Shown here: piece after piece, positions 1-11,058 of the stretch
How positions within the stretch are numbered: the stretch's first letter is position 1
Layout of the letters: the number at the start of each line of letters is the position of its first letter
Notes under the pieces: model-generated
What the model was told of the DNA's origin: nothing
Database searches by the model: none
Seen by the model: the letters and a program-made list of their open reading frames with translations, nothing else
Translations under genes and position numbers: made by a program
NCBI GenBank assembly: GCA_019633425.1
Contig: WSUB01000297.1
Location: forward strand, 1 to 32,242
DNA length: 32,242 bases
DNA from: Tulasnella sp. 424
Lineage: Eukaryota; Basidiomycota; Agaricomycetes; Cantharellales; Tulasnellaceae
Reading direction: 5' to 3'

Positions 1-950
1 ACAGGTCGCAAGAACCTTTACGCCGCCGGTGCCGCTCTCTATGCTTGGAGCTACAAATCTTCCCGTAAGCGGAACAAGCTTGTTTTGTATAACACGTATT
101 AACCAAATTGGATGCAGCCTCTCTTCCGTACCGCGATGTCTGGAACTTCTGGGGACCCGCTGCGTTCTTCGGCTACTTCCCAGGCTGGGTCGGTCGCTTC
201 TCCTGATCCGACGATTGGGGTTTCCTAACAATCCCTTCCGACCGCAGGCTGCCAAGACACTCTCATACCCCAACGCCTTTGTCAGCGTCATCCTCAAGGC
301 TCACACTGGTTCTCGTGGTTGGGTCAAGCTTACTGGTCCTGACCCACAAGACAAGGTCGAGATCAACAAGAACGAGTTCGTGACCGAGGACAGCTTGAAG
401 GACTTGGAGATCGTCAAGGACGGCATGAAGATTACGCGCGACTGGGCGAACAAGACCGAGCTGTTCAACAAGCACGTCGACGAGATGATTTGGCCGGATC
501 CCAAGGAGGTGAACACGGATGAGGAGTACAGGGACTTTATTCGGAAGAACCAATGGGGCCGTACGTTGCTGCTGAGGGTGCGAGCTTGAGGATGTCGACT
601 AACCGATCGCGCTACCCAATTTCAGACCATGCATGCTGCACGGCCAAGATGGGCAAGGATGGCGATGGTGAGTGCTGGAAAATACCGTTCATGGAATGCT
701 ACTGACAGTTCCATCTCGTTGCATAGAAACCGCTGTTCTGGATGGTCAATTCCGTGTACGAGGTGTAGAGAATCTCCGCGTTGTCGACTTGTCAATTTGG
801 CCTACCATTCCGGGGTGAGGCCTCTTGTCCAACGAGAGCGTATGGAGACACTGACTTGTTAACCAACCCCAATTCAGAATGTTCGTCGCAACCCCAATGT
901 ACATGGTCAGCGAAAGGGCTGCTGATGTCATCATCGACGACATTGTGTAA
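1..950 (+). CDS. GMC-family FAD oxidoreductase, C-terminal part (5' end outside window)
   Basis: Six exons can be joined in frame: 1-64, 118-188, 248-560, 626-667, 727-814, 878-950, giving 216 residues and a TAA stop. The protein is the C-terminal substrate/catalytic part of a glucose-methanol-choline oxidoreductase, a flavoprotein family that oxidises alcohols or sugars (aryl-alcohol oxidase, choline dehydrogenase and relatives). Visible signatures are WGHHACCTAKMG, whose histidine belongs to the active-site region, then VLDGQFRVRGVENLRVVD, and the closing TPMYMVSERAADVI typical of the fungal branch. The FAD-binding N-terminal half, including the GxGxxG motif, lies upstream of the window, so substrate and secretion cannot be judged. 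Each junction is GT-AG and restores the conserved reading frame, for example the two histidines straddle the intron at 561-625. Family assignment is firm; the exact enzyme is not. Confidence 0.9.
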
Positions 951-1333
951 ATCCAACACTCCCTCTACTGCCTCTTTATTCTTGTTCTTGCGTAGCGTAA
1001 TATGTGTCACTCGACTTGTTTCTTTGAAATAAAAGAATGCATAAGGCATGCGTAGCGTATATGCACCTCTAGGCTACTGGAGCCGTACAGTCTAAGGTAA
1101 GGAAGGTGCGATGTGTAAGGAGTGACAAGTGCATGGACCGTAAGGTATGGATGGGGAGTCTATGTGATACAAAATGAGGGGGAGGGATATGGGAATAAGG
1201 AAAGCTCTAAAGTTCTATTGGAAGTGTTCTATGAGGGGACAACTGTGGTCGGGGGCTGGGTGGCGAGTCGGACAAGGGATGCACTGCATGCCTGGGTGGA
1301 CTAGCCAGTTTGTGGTGGGGGCAATGCCAGGTG
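951..1333. other. Short intergenic region between convergent genes
   Basis: This 383-bp stretch separates the stop of the GMC gene from the stop of the minus-strand gene at 1334, so it should hold both 3' untranslated regions. An AATAAAA-like element (gaaataaaag, about 1026-1035) is a possible poly(A) signal for the plus-strand gene. Short open frames here show no family resemblance. Confidence 0.5.
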
Positions 1334-1966
1334 TCATGACTGCCTTCGTGCAGAGGATAGCTTGACGTGCTTCCATGTTGCGCCGTCTGGTAGCATGTAC
1401 ATGACTGGGTCTCCTTCTGCGGAGTAGGCATAGCCTCGTAGGTCGGTGATGATGAACTCTCCGTCGACGTAGCCCCATGTGCCTGTGGAGAGCAAGGTTA
1501 GGGACAAGAGGGCGAGGAATGGAAGAATAACGGTGACGTACAATCTGGGTCGCTGCATTTGCCGACTCGGCTGACGGGGTCGACCTGGAACTTGCGTGTC
1601 TTTTTGCCGTGTCGGGAGCGGTGAGCGGCTCCCGGGCAGCGAACGCAGTATAGTTCGCCGCTGTCCTGCTCGTCTACGGTTCTGCAGGCTGGGAGAGTGG
1701 GTGGGAGGAGGCGATGTGAGGGCTGTTGGCGTTTTGGGCGGGTGTCACGGCCTCGGAGAGAGGATAACGGAGATGGATCGGAGTAGGACATTGGAGTTAT
1801 CGAGTCGTAATTGTCACCAGCCTAAGCGATAAGAGGTCAGTTATCGTCGCTGTGTCTGTGGTGGCGTGTGCCGCACCTGATAGCCTTCACGGCTGTCTGC
1901 GGAGCTTGAGCGCGACGAAGAGGCGGACGGAACGACGAAGATGAGGTCTTCAAAAGTGAGTTCCAT
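1334..1966 (-). CDS. Small hypothetical protein with paired cysteines
   Basis: Three exons, 1966-1877, 1821-1542 and 1482-1334, join in frame to 172 residues with GT-AG introns of 55 and 59 bp. The start has a good context (aaaATGGAA). I do not recognise the family. The N-terminus (1-30) begins MELTFEDLIFVVPSASSS; the middle (about 40-75) is rich in Ser, Pro and Arg. A CVRC pair at about residues 89-92 and a CSDPDC pair at about 119-124 flank a basic stretch (HGKKTRK), a spacing that could bind one zinc ion, but this is inference. The last 45 residues look folded, with a WGYVDGEFIITD segment. There is no signal peptide or membrane segment. The consistent splicing and non-random composition argue that it is a real gene; its function is unknown. 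Confidence 0.62.
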
Positions 1967-4900
1967 TTTTTGTTCTGGGTGGTGTGAGGTGTAAAGGAAT
2001 GGGCGTCTAGTCTAATAAGCGGGTTGTGATCAACGGCCTAGCAAGTGTACTGGAGGGGGGGGGGATGATGAAGTTGAATGCTCGAGAGAAACGAATTGTC
2101 GGTCTAGTTTTAAAGAGTTGGGAGAGAGAAGGGTCTCGAGGGAGGGAGATCGAAGGGTGCACGGTCGAGGTGCTGCTGGACGGGCTGTGAGTGAGTTTGG
2201 AGCGTGTTGGTCGTTCAAAGGTCCCTGTGTGGTGTACGCCCCATAGCAGTGGCTTGCGAATAGCGGGGTTGTCCGAGAGCGGAGAAAGGGAGAAAGAAGC
2301 TCTTTGCTTGCTTCTACACCGAAGTTTACACAGATCGGATCCAACTAGATCTCACTTGACGTCCATCGAGACTACACCTTTGATTGATGGATATGGGTAG
2401 CTACAGACGACAGAGAGAGAGCGAGAGATACGATTAGACACGTTCAACGGACATGAGGATGCAATTTCTTATTTAGATTTGTCGAGAGATGGGAGCGGAG
2501 GCGTGTAACACTAAAAAAGTGTAAAGTTACCGATCTGCACACAGACGCAAACAATCCCCTTCCATCCCAAGTCACATGACCTCTAAGAAGAGACCCCAAA
2601 ATTTGATTGGATGATTGGAATGGCGAACAAGGTGCGTCGGTGACTCCACTCCCTGACCGCCTTTGTATAAACTGTGCCATTCACACTATCTCGGTTCTCT
2701 CCGAATTTAATCGCCGGAACAAAAAGACACCGTTAGCTTCAACGGCTGTGATATCTCAACATGTGCCCGTTAAGGCAACCACCATCGACTCTGTGCAACA
2801 AAAAGCCTCTCGCGCGCTTGTCGCTAACCGTCATGGCGATGAACCACGAACACTTGGTATGAAATGCTCGTGTAAGAACATTCCTCCGGTCTTCTATATA
2901 TTCAACGAGTCGTGTCTTCATCCAATTACACAGCGCCTTCCGCTATTCGCCGACAAATCCAATCCTCTCCGAGGACCACCGACCTCTCTCCACCCGCTCG
3001 GACATTCCCCATATGCTCCCCGCCCACACGCATCCCGCCAGAAATGGGGCCTCGCCTTGACACGGCTAACACGCCTGCAGCGTCAAGGCCCTTTTTTCCC
3101 TTGATCCACGGAGTGCCAATCGGCCTCTCCCTCAGCGGCCTCTCTCTATCTGCCCCTCCTCGCGGTTATCAAGGCCAGCTGTGGAATACCTAGGCCACAC
3201 CTCGCCATTCAAGACTCAAGATCCGAGCGTCTCGTCAACGCTGAACGTGGCATTGCTTATTGGGTGCCCCCGCCCGACCGTTCACCTCAGATCAAGAGTG
3301 ACCCAGTCCTGGCTGTCTCTTCTCAATCCCCAAAGCGTCGTTTTCTAGGCCTGGTCCGCCAACTCTGCCCAATCAAAGCGCCAGAACACGCTGCACTTGC
3401 CAATATCCCCAGAGGAAGAACCCTTCCCACTGCTGCAGCGTGCAGTAGCCCGCCCCCACTTTATTTTGGGGGTGCACGAGACACCCTGTCTCGTAGAGCA
3501 TGCGACGCCCACGTCCTCTTCCTAACATAGGTGGTCGCGCTTCTCTCGGTAGCCTCTCACAGCCACAGTACTCGACTGTCCAGTCCGTTCCCGGCGGGAA
3601 AAGTACGGTGGGACGCCCCTTCTCTCACCCCCCGCAAAGTCCCTCGCCCGTCGGAAACTTTCACCAACCACCAGCTTTCCATGTCCGGTCGCGTAGTTCT
3701 TCTTGCCCTGGATTCTTTCCATCAGAGTGGCTGCTGCTTACACGTCGGCTTTACGGCCTTGACATCACATAGTATGGATTCCTTCTATCCATTGTGTCAT
3801 CAAGCTGAGAAATGTGATCGGATCATTTCATTCCTACCGTTTAACGACGAGTCGAGGGGAGGTTTCTCTCTATTCATGGACCCAGACTCGCTTTGAGGAG
3901 CGGTTCCACCACCAGAATACCAGATGCAGGACCCCCACCCCCCTTCTGATCGACTCATATCCTCGTATTGAAGCTCGAAAGGGTGTTTAAATCATCAGAT
4001 AATCACGAAAAGTTGGTAAATGATTTGTTGAATAGACTGCTCAGAGGCCTTGGCACCAGCTGACCTACTTCAGCCTGCCAAAGTTTGGAACATTCCCTTG
4101 CCCGCAGGTCCCCCCTTACCTCCTCTGGCATAGCGTATATGCATTCGATTCTAATCATATAAATCACAGCACGCTAGTTTGGCCCCGCTTTAATCCGCGA
4201 ACCGCTTTACAGCGAAAGAAGGTTCGTTTAATTACCCAATGCCTCGAGGTTTTGGTGCCCAAGTCGCCCCGTGAATGACCTGCGATGCAAAGCATCAAGG
4301 TAATATCACATTCGAGTTCTGTCACCTGAGCTCTCGGAATATTTATGTCAAACGGTCTGCCATTTGCAGTGAAGAACTGAACACGCCTCGGCCTCACGTG
4401 CTGCTGGCCTTGTGGCATATTCCCTCAGTTGGGCAGAACAGGCGTCACCTTTGTCAAGCACAACCAAAATATGACATCGTCAAGTATGGTCGATTGGCCC
4501 TTCGGAAGCCCCTCTAGCACCATCCAACGCTGCTCCATTGCGAGTCAGTGTGTCGTACTGTCGTCCCTTGACGATTTCCCTCACACAAATCCAGAGGTCA
4601 TTTCGTAGACACCCGCCACTGTTCGTTGGAAATGTTAATGCTCTGGTCAAAAATGCCATCACAACTTTGACCTCCCGATGTGTGCCAGAGCCACGGCCGA
4701 TCCTCTCCGCTGGCGCAGTCTCGCTTACGGGTCCCCCGACGAAAGCTTTTACCACAGAGTACGTACGAGAGCTACGTTCTTCCACAAGTATAAATTTGCA
4801 TCACCCGATGGAATCGGAGAGAACCTCTCGAAATATGCATATTAAGTAAACCCTCTGGCGGATGGCAATTTGGCTCCGTTATGTTTGAGAAAAGAGTCCG

Positions 4901-6406
4901 CATGTCGAGAGTGAGTCTGGGAACAGAGCCAAAACTATCAAAGACCGAGTCGAACAGACAACTTAGAGGTCCAATAGGCGTTCTTAGCCGATAGGAGAAT
5001 CGTTAGTTGCTGAGAATCACCTTATACGGCAACCTAACCCTTCGACTGTAAGGCTGCGAGTTTAATATGCAATAGGCAGCCGAGAGCCGTTCCAACTATT
5101 CACGAATGCTAAAGGCTCCCAATGACGGCAAGGCCAATGCGCTGTTGGAACGGGGGCTTCGAGCCGTAACGCGGAGCTGTTTCAATCAGGAGGAAGATAC
5201 CAGGGACGACGGAATCACAATTTCACTCCAAGCGTATCTCCTGGACCGTAGAGTGGAATCTTAAGTGGGGTGTGACCATTCCTTAGCCAAGGTTGATTCC
5301 TTTCATAGAGCACGCGCTGCTCTCCCCAAACATGTTGTTGTTGCCAACCAACGTTGGGTTAATCGGAAAAAGTGGTGGACGCTTCAAGACGGCGGAAAAG
5401 CTGATGATCTCCTTTTATACATTCCCCGATATTTGGGTTGCTCCGTACCACATCGGTTTCCAAAAGAGGACCTTGCTCAATGTTTGTATAACAGTTAGTC
5501 GGACCGAGCCCAGATAAGCGTAATACCTCGCGAATAATGAAGGTCGTGACCTCGATTAAAGCATGGTCGAACAGGCAATCGTTTGAGGTGGGATCTGGGT
5601 GTCGGTGGCTTTGGGTGGTCGAGATGTTCACTAGCCGACTTGGGTGCAGACCCCGAGCTGACTGCCATAATTAACGGTTAAGAGATGCCATACGATACCA
5701 CAGCAGGATATTTTGACAGGCGAATTAGCTAGAATCTTGAATAGTAATATGTTCCTCCCCACTAGCGTGTTGCGATAAGACGCGAATCCGGATGGAGATG
5801 GTTAAATCTATCCGCCGGACAATGAGATTGAAGGGAACAACGATTCTCTGTGGGCCGAGTTCTACGCATGCGGATATCATTAGTTGTGCGTTGTTGCAGC
5901 GGATTGATTGAGAGCCATATCCGAACAACGTAGAGATGCTGAACAGGATACTAGTCGCCCGTGAGCATCATCAAATGCAGAACATGTTGACCAGCAACAC
6001 CACAGGGCTCCAATCTGACCGGGGTCCAGTCCGGAAGGGCGGAACACAGGTGTAGGGGACCTGATAGCATCTGAAAGGGTTTGAACGACTAGATCTATAC
6101 AGGTCCAGATGCGGGGGCTTTTGTAATCGATTGATGAAGGCGGCCGGCTATCGACTTCAACATTTTCCTCGCATTTGCCGAAGAGAGACGCGGAGCAAAT
6201 AATCGAGCGTGCTGGCTACAACTTTCCAATTCAGGTGCTTCTTGACGAGCCAGTGCACTCCGCAACACACGACCGAGAGAGCGATCCACGCCAAATGGTG
6301 CAATATGAATTCGCCATCTTCTGAGATGACTTGAGACTTCGAGCTGCGCGAGTTGGTTTTTAGTATTCATCAACGCGATTCATTATAATACAGTGAGAGA
6401 TGATGC
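1967..6406. other. Gene-poor region, about 4.4 kb, no supported gene
   Basis: I looked for spliced and unspliced genes on both strands and support none. Open frames of 60-165 codons exist (for example 2607-3104 and 3531-3896 on plus, 6095-6373 on minus), but none resembles a family or can be extended by plausible splicing. Part of 1967-2900 is presumably promoter for the minus-strand gene ending at 1334. Positions 3000-3900 are pyrimidine-rich on the plus strand. The part after about 4000 is closer to AT/GC balance and contains weakly similar short phrases (gtcgaacagacaa at about 4950 and gtcgaacaggcaa at about 5566), perhaps relics of old repeats. No LTRs, terminal inverted repeats or transposase motifs are visible. 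It may be decayed mobile-element DNA or hold an untranslated RNA; the sequence alone does not say. Confidence 0.45.
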
Positions 6407-9400
6407 TTAGAATCCAATATTTGGATCGGTAGAGTAAAATGGAACGCCCTGAGCATCCGCAGCTGAAAAGGGCGGGACGTTTACAGAGTCAGTTCATTGC
6501 ACAGGCCCTTGGGGCGAGAAGGAACACACTATTTTGCCAGACGTTGTTGCCCCACCAGTCAAGTGAGAACGTCCCGCGCTTGGGGAGTTGTAGAATTAGG
6601 AAGCATATGATTATGCCAATAGCGGTGCCTAGTGAAGCAAGGATCAGTCCGTGCCACGACGCAGGAGAACCTCTTCAATCCTGACCAGAATCCAATGCTC
6701 CAGCGAGAACATAGTTATATCGGGACCACCACCTATACTGACGGGTGCGGAGGATATATTCTAGGTCGTACCATATACTATCAATAATGCCACGCAATCC
6801 AGAGTCGAGGGGAACTCACGAAATATGACACCCACTACAAACCATGATGAATAGTTGACACCTGTCGCCGGAGGAATCCATGTCGGTCCGTTTACAGCAA
6901 CCGCCACGTTGAACCGTTTGAGCCAGGATCGGCCTGGATACCGTCGATTCCACCACCAGACAAACACCGGGAGTACAGCACCAGCAATGACGGCATATAT
7001 TGGTCCGTAATAGATACCACCTTTTCCAAATTGTCGTCGTGGACCAATAAGGCCCCTGAATGGACGGGGAAATGTTAGCTCTTGAACGCTACGTGGGTCT
7101 GAGAGGCACTCTACCAGACAATAGAAGCGGTATAGAAAACCTGGCTGTGTGAGCAAGAAAGACGCGCCGGCTGCCCTGGTTCGCAAACATCTTCAACGCC
7201 TTCAAAGATCCACTCTTTGACGCCGATCTGAAAGACCGTCGAGACAAGACCCCCGACGATAAGAACTAGATCAACGAAAGCAGTCAGACTTGGCACAGGA
7301 GAAGAGGTTGTTGGACCAGCACTTACCCAGGAACGAGCATTTAGGAGGTACTTTCACGTAATGCCCAAGCTTAAGAGCTTGTACGAAGCCCGCACCGACC
7401 GAAGCACCGATGATAGTGTAAGTTTTGAATACCTGAGGAAAAAAACATCCGTCACCATTGATGCGAAACGTCTAACCCACAGTAATTAAATTTACTTTCC
7501 ATATTTGTCATGGGTCTTTCGGGCCAAAGAGCCCCAGGAATGATTTGAGGAAGGAGATTGATGGCCGCCGACTGTCCGGTCACTGCTTGTATGTAACATT
7601 CCGGGATGATAAGAAGGATAACGAGTAGAATTGATAGAATGATGGAGGACACGGGGATATCGAGACCAGGTTGAACCTGCGCCAGAGCCGGTCCATGATC
7701 AGCAGTACGGAGGTATTAGAGAGTACTTACAAACGCAGTCCCAACGGAAAGGGCGAAGAATACTACAAATATGGCGAGATACCACCAATTTGGAACTTCG
7801 GGATAACGTCGCATCAACTTGGCATGCACGTCATCCCTCTCATCCTCTGGACTCTTCCTGTTTTGAACGATTCGGTATGCAACTGGCCCATAGTGCACGG
7901 CCGTATGCATGATCAAAGCTGGTGGGATAGCGAATGCGAGTAGATAAGTGAGAGCAAAAGAAATGGGGAGGTAGAGGGGAGAGTATTCTTCGTAGGCTGT
8001 CACGTTGAAGCGAGTAGTGTGGGGGTCGAAAACCCGCGTCAAGTTGTACGGTTTGGCGAAGCGATCGTACGCCGAGCCTCCCATCAATGGAAGATGACCA
8101 CTTTTCCAAACCTAAAGTAGAGGTGGTATTAGAGAGAGAGAGAGAGAGCCTACAGTTCTGATAGAGCGGCTTACGTCGGTGTAATATAGGATGGGAGCGA
8201 TGATCCAGTAAATGACGACAAAGGTGCCAAATACGTGAACTTGGACCCAAAAGGGGATAATCAAGGGCGACCCCACCCATGCAATTTGGCTCCAATCAAA
8301 CGTGAGTACGTTAAGGCCCAGACCAGTGACTGACCCAAAGAGCTGATTTACAACGACGTTTTCTGGAACGTTCAAGAGTGATCAGCTTGACTGCATGGAA
8401 CACCGTAGGAATCGCACCAACTTGGCCAAATCCAACAAACGAACGAGAAGTATGAGAAGGCCGTGAAAAGATACCCTGGCCAGTAATATCGCGTCAGGGC
8501 CGGGTAACTGACGAACCCGGTCGGTCGTACCTGGAAGAAAAACCCAGAGGCAAGATATCGCGGTGGCCGCAAAGAACAGCCGCAGGCGCGAGAGGCCCTT
8601 ATGATCGGGATCGACGTCATTCTCGGCATGGAGGGTATTTAACATTGCCGACACAGCCAAATTTGTGGGCCAGATCGCGGAAGCGGGGTAAATAAAGAAT
8701 TGGCGGCACAAACCAGCCAAGCCAACGCCAATCAGTTGGGAGGAAATAAGAAATATGAACGTAAACCTGTTGATTATGTACTCGAGTTAATGGCTGAAGG
8801 AAATGCTACAGTAATCCTTTCACAGCTACTAACCCTATTCGAAGTGGTTGCATGTACCGCTTGTCCCATACGATGACAGCCCCCATGCCGTAGGGGGTGG
8901 GACTGGTGCTGATAGTGATACCGGCTAGCATGTAGATCAGTGCGTGTTCTTTGATGTTGAATGGTCCAGGGTTCAAGCTGAATTCGTATCCTGCGATGTT
9001 CCAAGAACGAATCGGAAGCGTGGCTGCGAGTAATTTACCGCCCGCATAGCCTACGATGCTTTTTGGAGTGAAGGAATATAATCGGTGTCAGTTCACAAGC
9101 CGGATTGGGCGGGGGACCAAGAGATGCGTACACTGTGGAAGGTGCAGTTATGTAGGGTGACGGCGATCGGAGGTAAAGATACATGTTGGCTGCGTTCATG
9201 ATGAGGCAGAGCGTGAGCCCGACGGCCCACATGCGAAAAGTAAGGCAAGGCATGTCAGGGTCGTCAGTATTTGAGACGGACGCCCGGACCTCTGGATACG
9301 GCGAGTCTTCCTCCAGGTCCTGGATATATAGTGGATTCTCATCGAGAGGTAAGGTGGTTGTTTGAATAACCTGCTCTTGCGTGTGCTCGGAAATCTTTTC

Positions 9401-10142
9401 GTTGGAAGCCGAGATTCCGGGAATGCTATAGGACCCGGAAAGACGATGAGCAGGATGGCCATGGGCAAGGACAAGAACAAGAATGAACGCACTTAGATGA
9501 GCCAGGAGTGGGTGAGGGTTGGATGAACGAGTCATCATTTTGAGAATCTGACCAGGTGGGAGCAGGAACAAGGGCAATGTCGAAGGATTTTTCAACGGGC
9601 GTTGGAGGGAGAAGTTCTGTGGCGCGAGATGAAGGAGGAGACAGGTGCTCCCAGTGCGTCTCTAGACCCGTGTTTGGCGTAGTGGAGTCCGGGGACAAGA
9701 TCCTTGTTTGAGGATGGCCTCTAGACCAGGATAGACGTGCTGGATCCGGTTCAGAAGGAGGACGGAAAGCAAAGAAGGGTGCTGAGGAAGCCGTTGATAG
9801 AGCGGCTGATCTGGATGTTTCGGGAGGAGAGCCATAGTTTGGGTCATTGCGTGGTGGGGCTGTTGAGGAGAATGGTTGTCCGAAGGGGCGTGACTGGCGA
9901 GTGGAAGACGGAGTGGCGACTGAGGATGACTGATCTGTGGAAGCAGTTGTTGGAGTAGGAACAGGCTGAAAATAGGCGAATGGTGGTGTGTCTGGGGTCC
10001 GAAAGGCGAAGTAATCTTGGAAGTGTTCAGTTGTCGTTGGAGGAGAAGCTGAAGTGTTGGGGGGAACTTGGTTCACGCTGCGTACAGGGTCGTCTGTGGG
10101 GAAACTAGTCGGATCGTCCGTTGAGGATTGCTGCAAGGTCAT
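6407..10142 (-). CDS. OPT-family oligopeptide transporter with long disordered N-terminus
   Basis: Fourteen exons join in frame to 975 residues: 10142-9493, 9425-9132, 9058-8834, 8766-8531, 8475-8422, 8362-8175, 8111-7731, 7676-7500, 7432-7327, 7265-7115, 7055-6820, 6760-6686, 6628-6530, 6462-6407. The product is a proton-coupled oligopeptide transporter of the ISP4/OPT family, a multi-span plasma-membrane protein importing small peptides. Signatures in order are EEDSPYPEVR (about 256), NPGPFNIKEH, NVVVNQLFG, FDWSQI, HYGPVAYRIV, KLGHYVKVPP, VNGPTWIPPATGVNY and WWGNNVWQNTAD near the end. Residues 1 to about 240 are an unusual Ser/Thr/Pro-rich extension before the usual start of the family; a shorter start is possible, but no good in-frame Met lies just before EEDSPYPEVR. 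Intron 8 has a GA donor (separate entry). The gene is divergent from the carnitine carrier across 916 bp. Confidence 0.93.
7433..7499 (-). other. Intron 8 of the OPT gene with a GA...AG boundary
   Basis: On the minus strand the exon ends ...ACAAATATG and the intron begins GAAAGTAAAT; it ends in tttttcctcAG before GTATTCAAAAC. Cutting after ATG is the only choice that keeps frame into the conserved VFKTYTIIG segment: the nearby GT at the sixth base gives a frameshift and an early stop. The donor equals the perfect consensus GTAAGT with its second base T changed to A. It is either a rare GA-AG intron or a mutation or sequencing error that disables the gene. Confidence 0.72.
8131..8148. repeat. 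(AG)n microsatellite in an OPT-gene intron
   Basis: Nine AG units in a row lie inside the intron between the exons at 8175-8362 and 7731-8111, so length changes would not affect the protein. Confidence 0.9.
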
Positions 10143-11058
10143 GGCATAGATGTTTTTTGAGATGCGGATGGGGTGGTGGTGGTGGTGGTGTTTGTCGTCA
10201 GATAATTGCGTGGAAAGTTGTGATCACACAGGAAATAATGATGATGAAATAATAAGAAGAAAATGGTTAGATAGGGATTTTCTCCGGCCTCCGAGATGGC
10301 GACAAAGCTGGATGCTGGTTGTTGTTTTTGAGATGTGGTCTCGCTTTGGGAGTCCGGTAACGGAGATAGAGAAATCCCCGAAGCGGAATTTTGATTCGCC
10401 TGACGATCCTTGGTGCCTTGAAGCATGGACCCCCCGAAGACTGATACCACTCTCCGCAGCGTGATGATTGAGGTCTCGTCTATAGTCCCGACCAAGCAAA
10501 GATTGGAACGCTTCAGTAGGCTACGTAGAAGGGCCAGGCTGGTGGCTGCAGGATGTCAGGGGCTTCTCGGTTTTCGATACCCCGAAAGAGCCTGAACTTG
10601 GACTAATTTTGTTGCGTGGCGGCCTCCAACCAACGACGCTCGTCAGTCGTTCGTCATGGGAGACTGTCGGAGGAATGCGGGGCCCCTTGAAAGCTGCTGT
10701 CTCCGATCTGATCGTGTTAACCTTGGCTGGGATGTCTTCTTGTGTGTGTTGAAGAGTGTCCGTCATGTTCCGATAGTTCATCCTGAAATGGGCAGTGCAC
10801 GTGATGAAATTGAACATTGCGGCGGAGAGGGTCGGGATAGCGTTGAATTCACGTGTACCCCCTTTTCGATCGGTTCCCGGTTACTGCCAAAGAATCTAAT
10901 AAACTATATATAAAGCACAACCTTTGCACCCATCTCTGCGTTCTCTCCAAGCCCGCTCGTACGCCCCGCTCGCCGCCAGCTCTGCTGTTGTCTCCTCCGT
11001 CCGTGTCAACAACGTTCGACGTCACCGCACTCATTAGGTAAACACAAAAACTCCCAGC
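10143..11058. promoter_or_regulatory. Shared promoter region between divergent OPT transporter and carnitine carrier
   Basis: The two genes point away from each other over 916 bp. A TATA-like element (tatatataaag, about 10905-10915) sits about 145 bp upstream of the carrier start and is the likely plus-strand core promoter; a pyrimidine-rich leader (about 10925-11000) follows. A GGT trinucleotide run at 10172-10190 lies close to the OPT start. I find no convincing gene here. Confidence 0.55.
10172..10190. repeat. (GGT)n trinucleotide repeat
   Basis: Six consecutive GGT/TGG units lie 30 bp upstream of the OPT start codon, probably in its 5' leader, where the transcript would read as ACC repeats. 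Confidence 0.85.

Noticed and set aside
2607..3104. 165-codon open frame on the plus strand
   Set aside because: Composition is unlike a protein, no motif is recognisable, and no splice extension or promoter fits; chance open frame in a pyrimidine-rich stretch.
3531..3896. 121-codon open frame on the plus strand
   Set aside because: No family resemblance, and overlapping frames are equally open; not supported.
6095..6373. 92-codon minus-strand frame just past the OPT gene
   Set aside because: It begins 34 bp after the OPT stop and has no recognisable motif; more likely OPT 3' untranslated sequence.
9035..9595. Alternative 186-codon minus-strand frame with a hydrophobic start as OPT N-terminus
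   Set aside because: It reads through the intron 9426-9492 in a different upstream frame and through a second donor at 9131; splicing gives a continuous protein with the conserved OPT segments.
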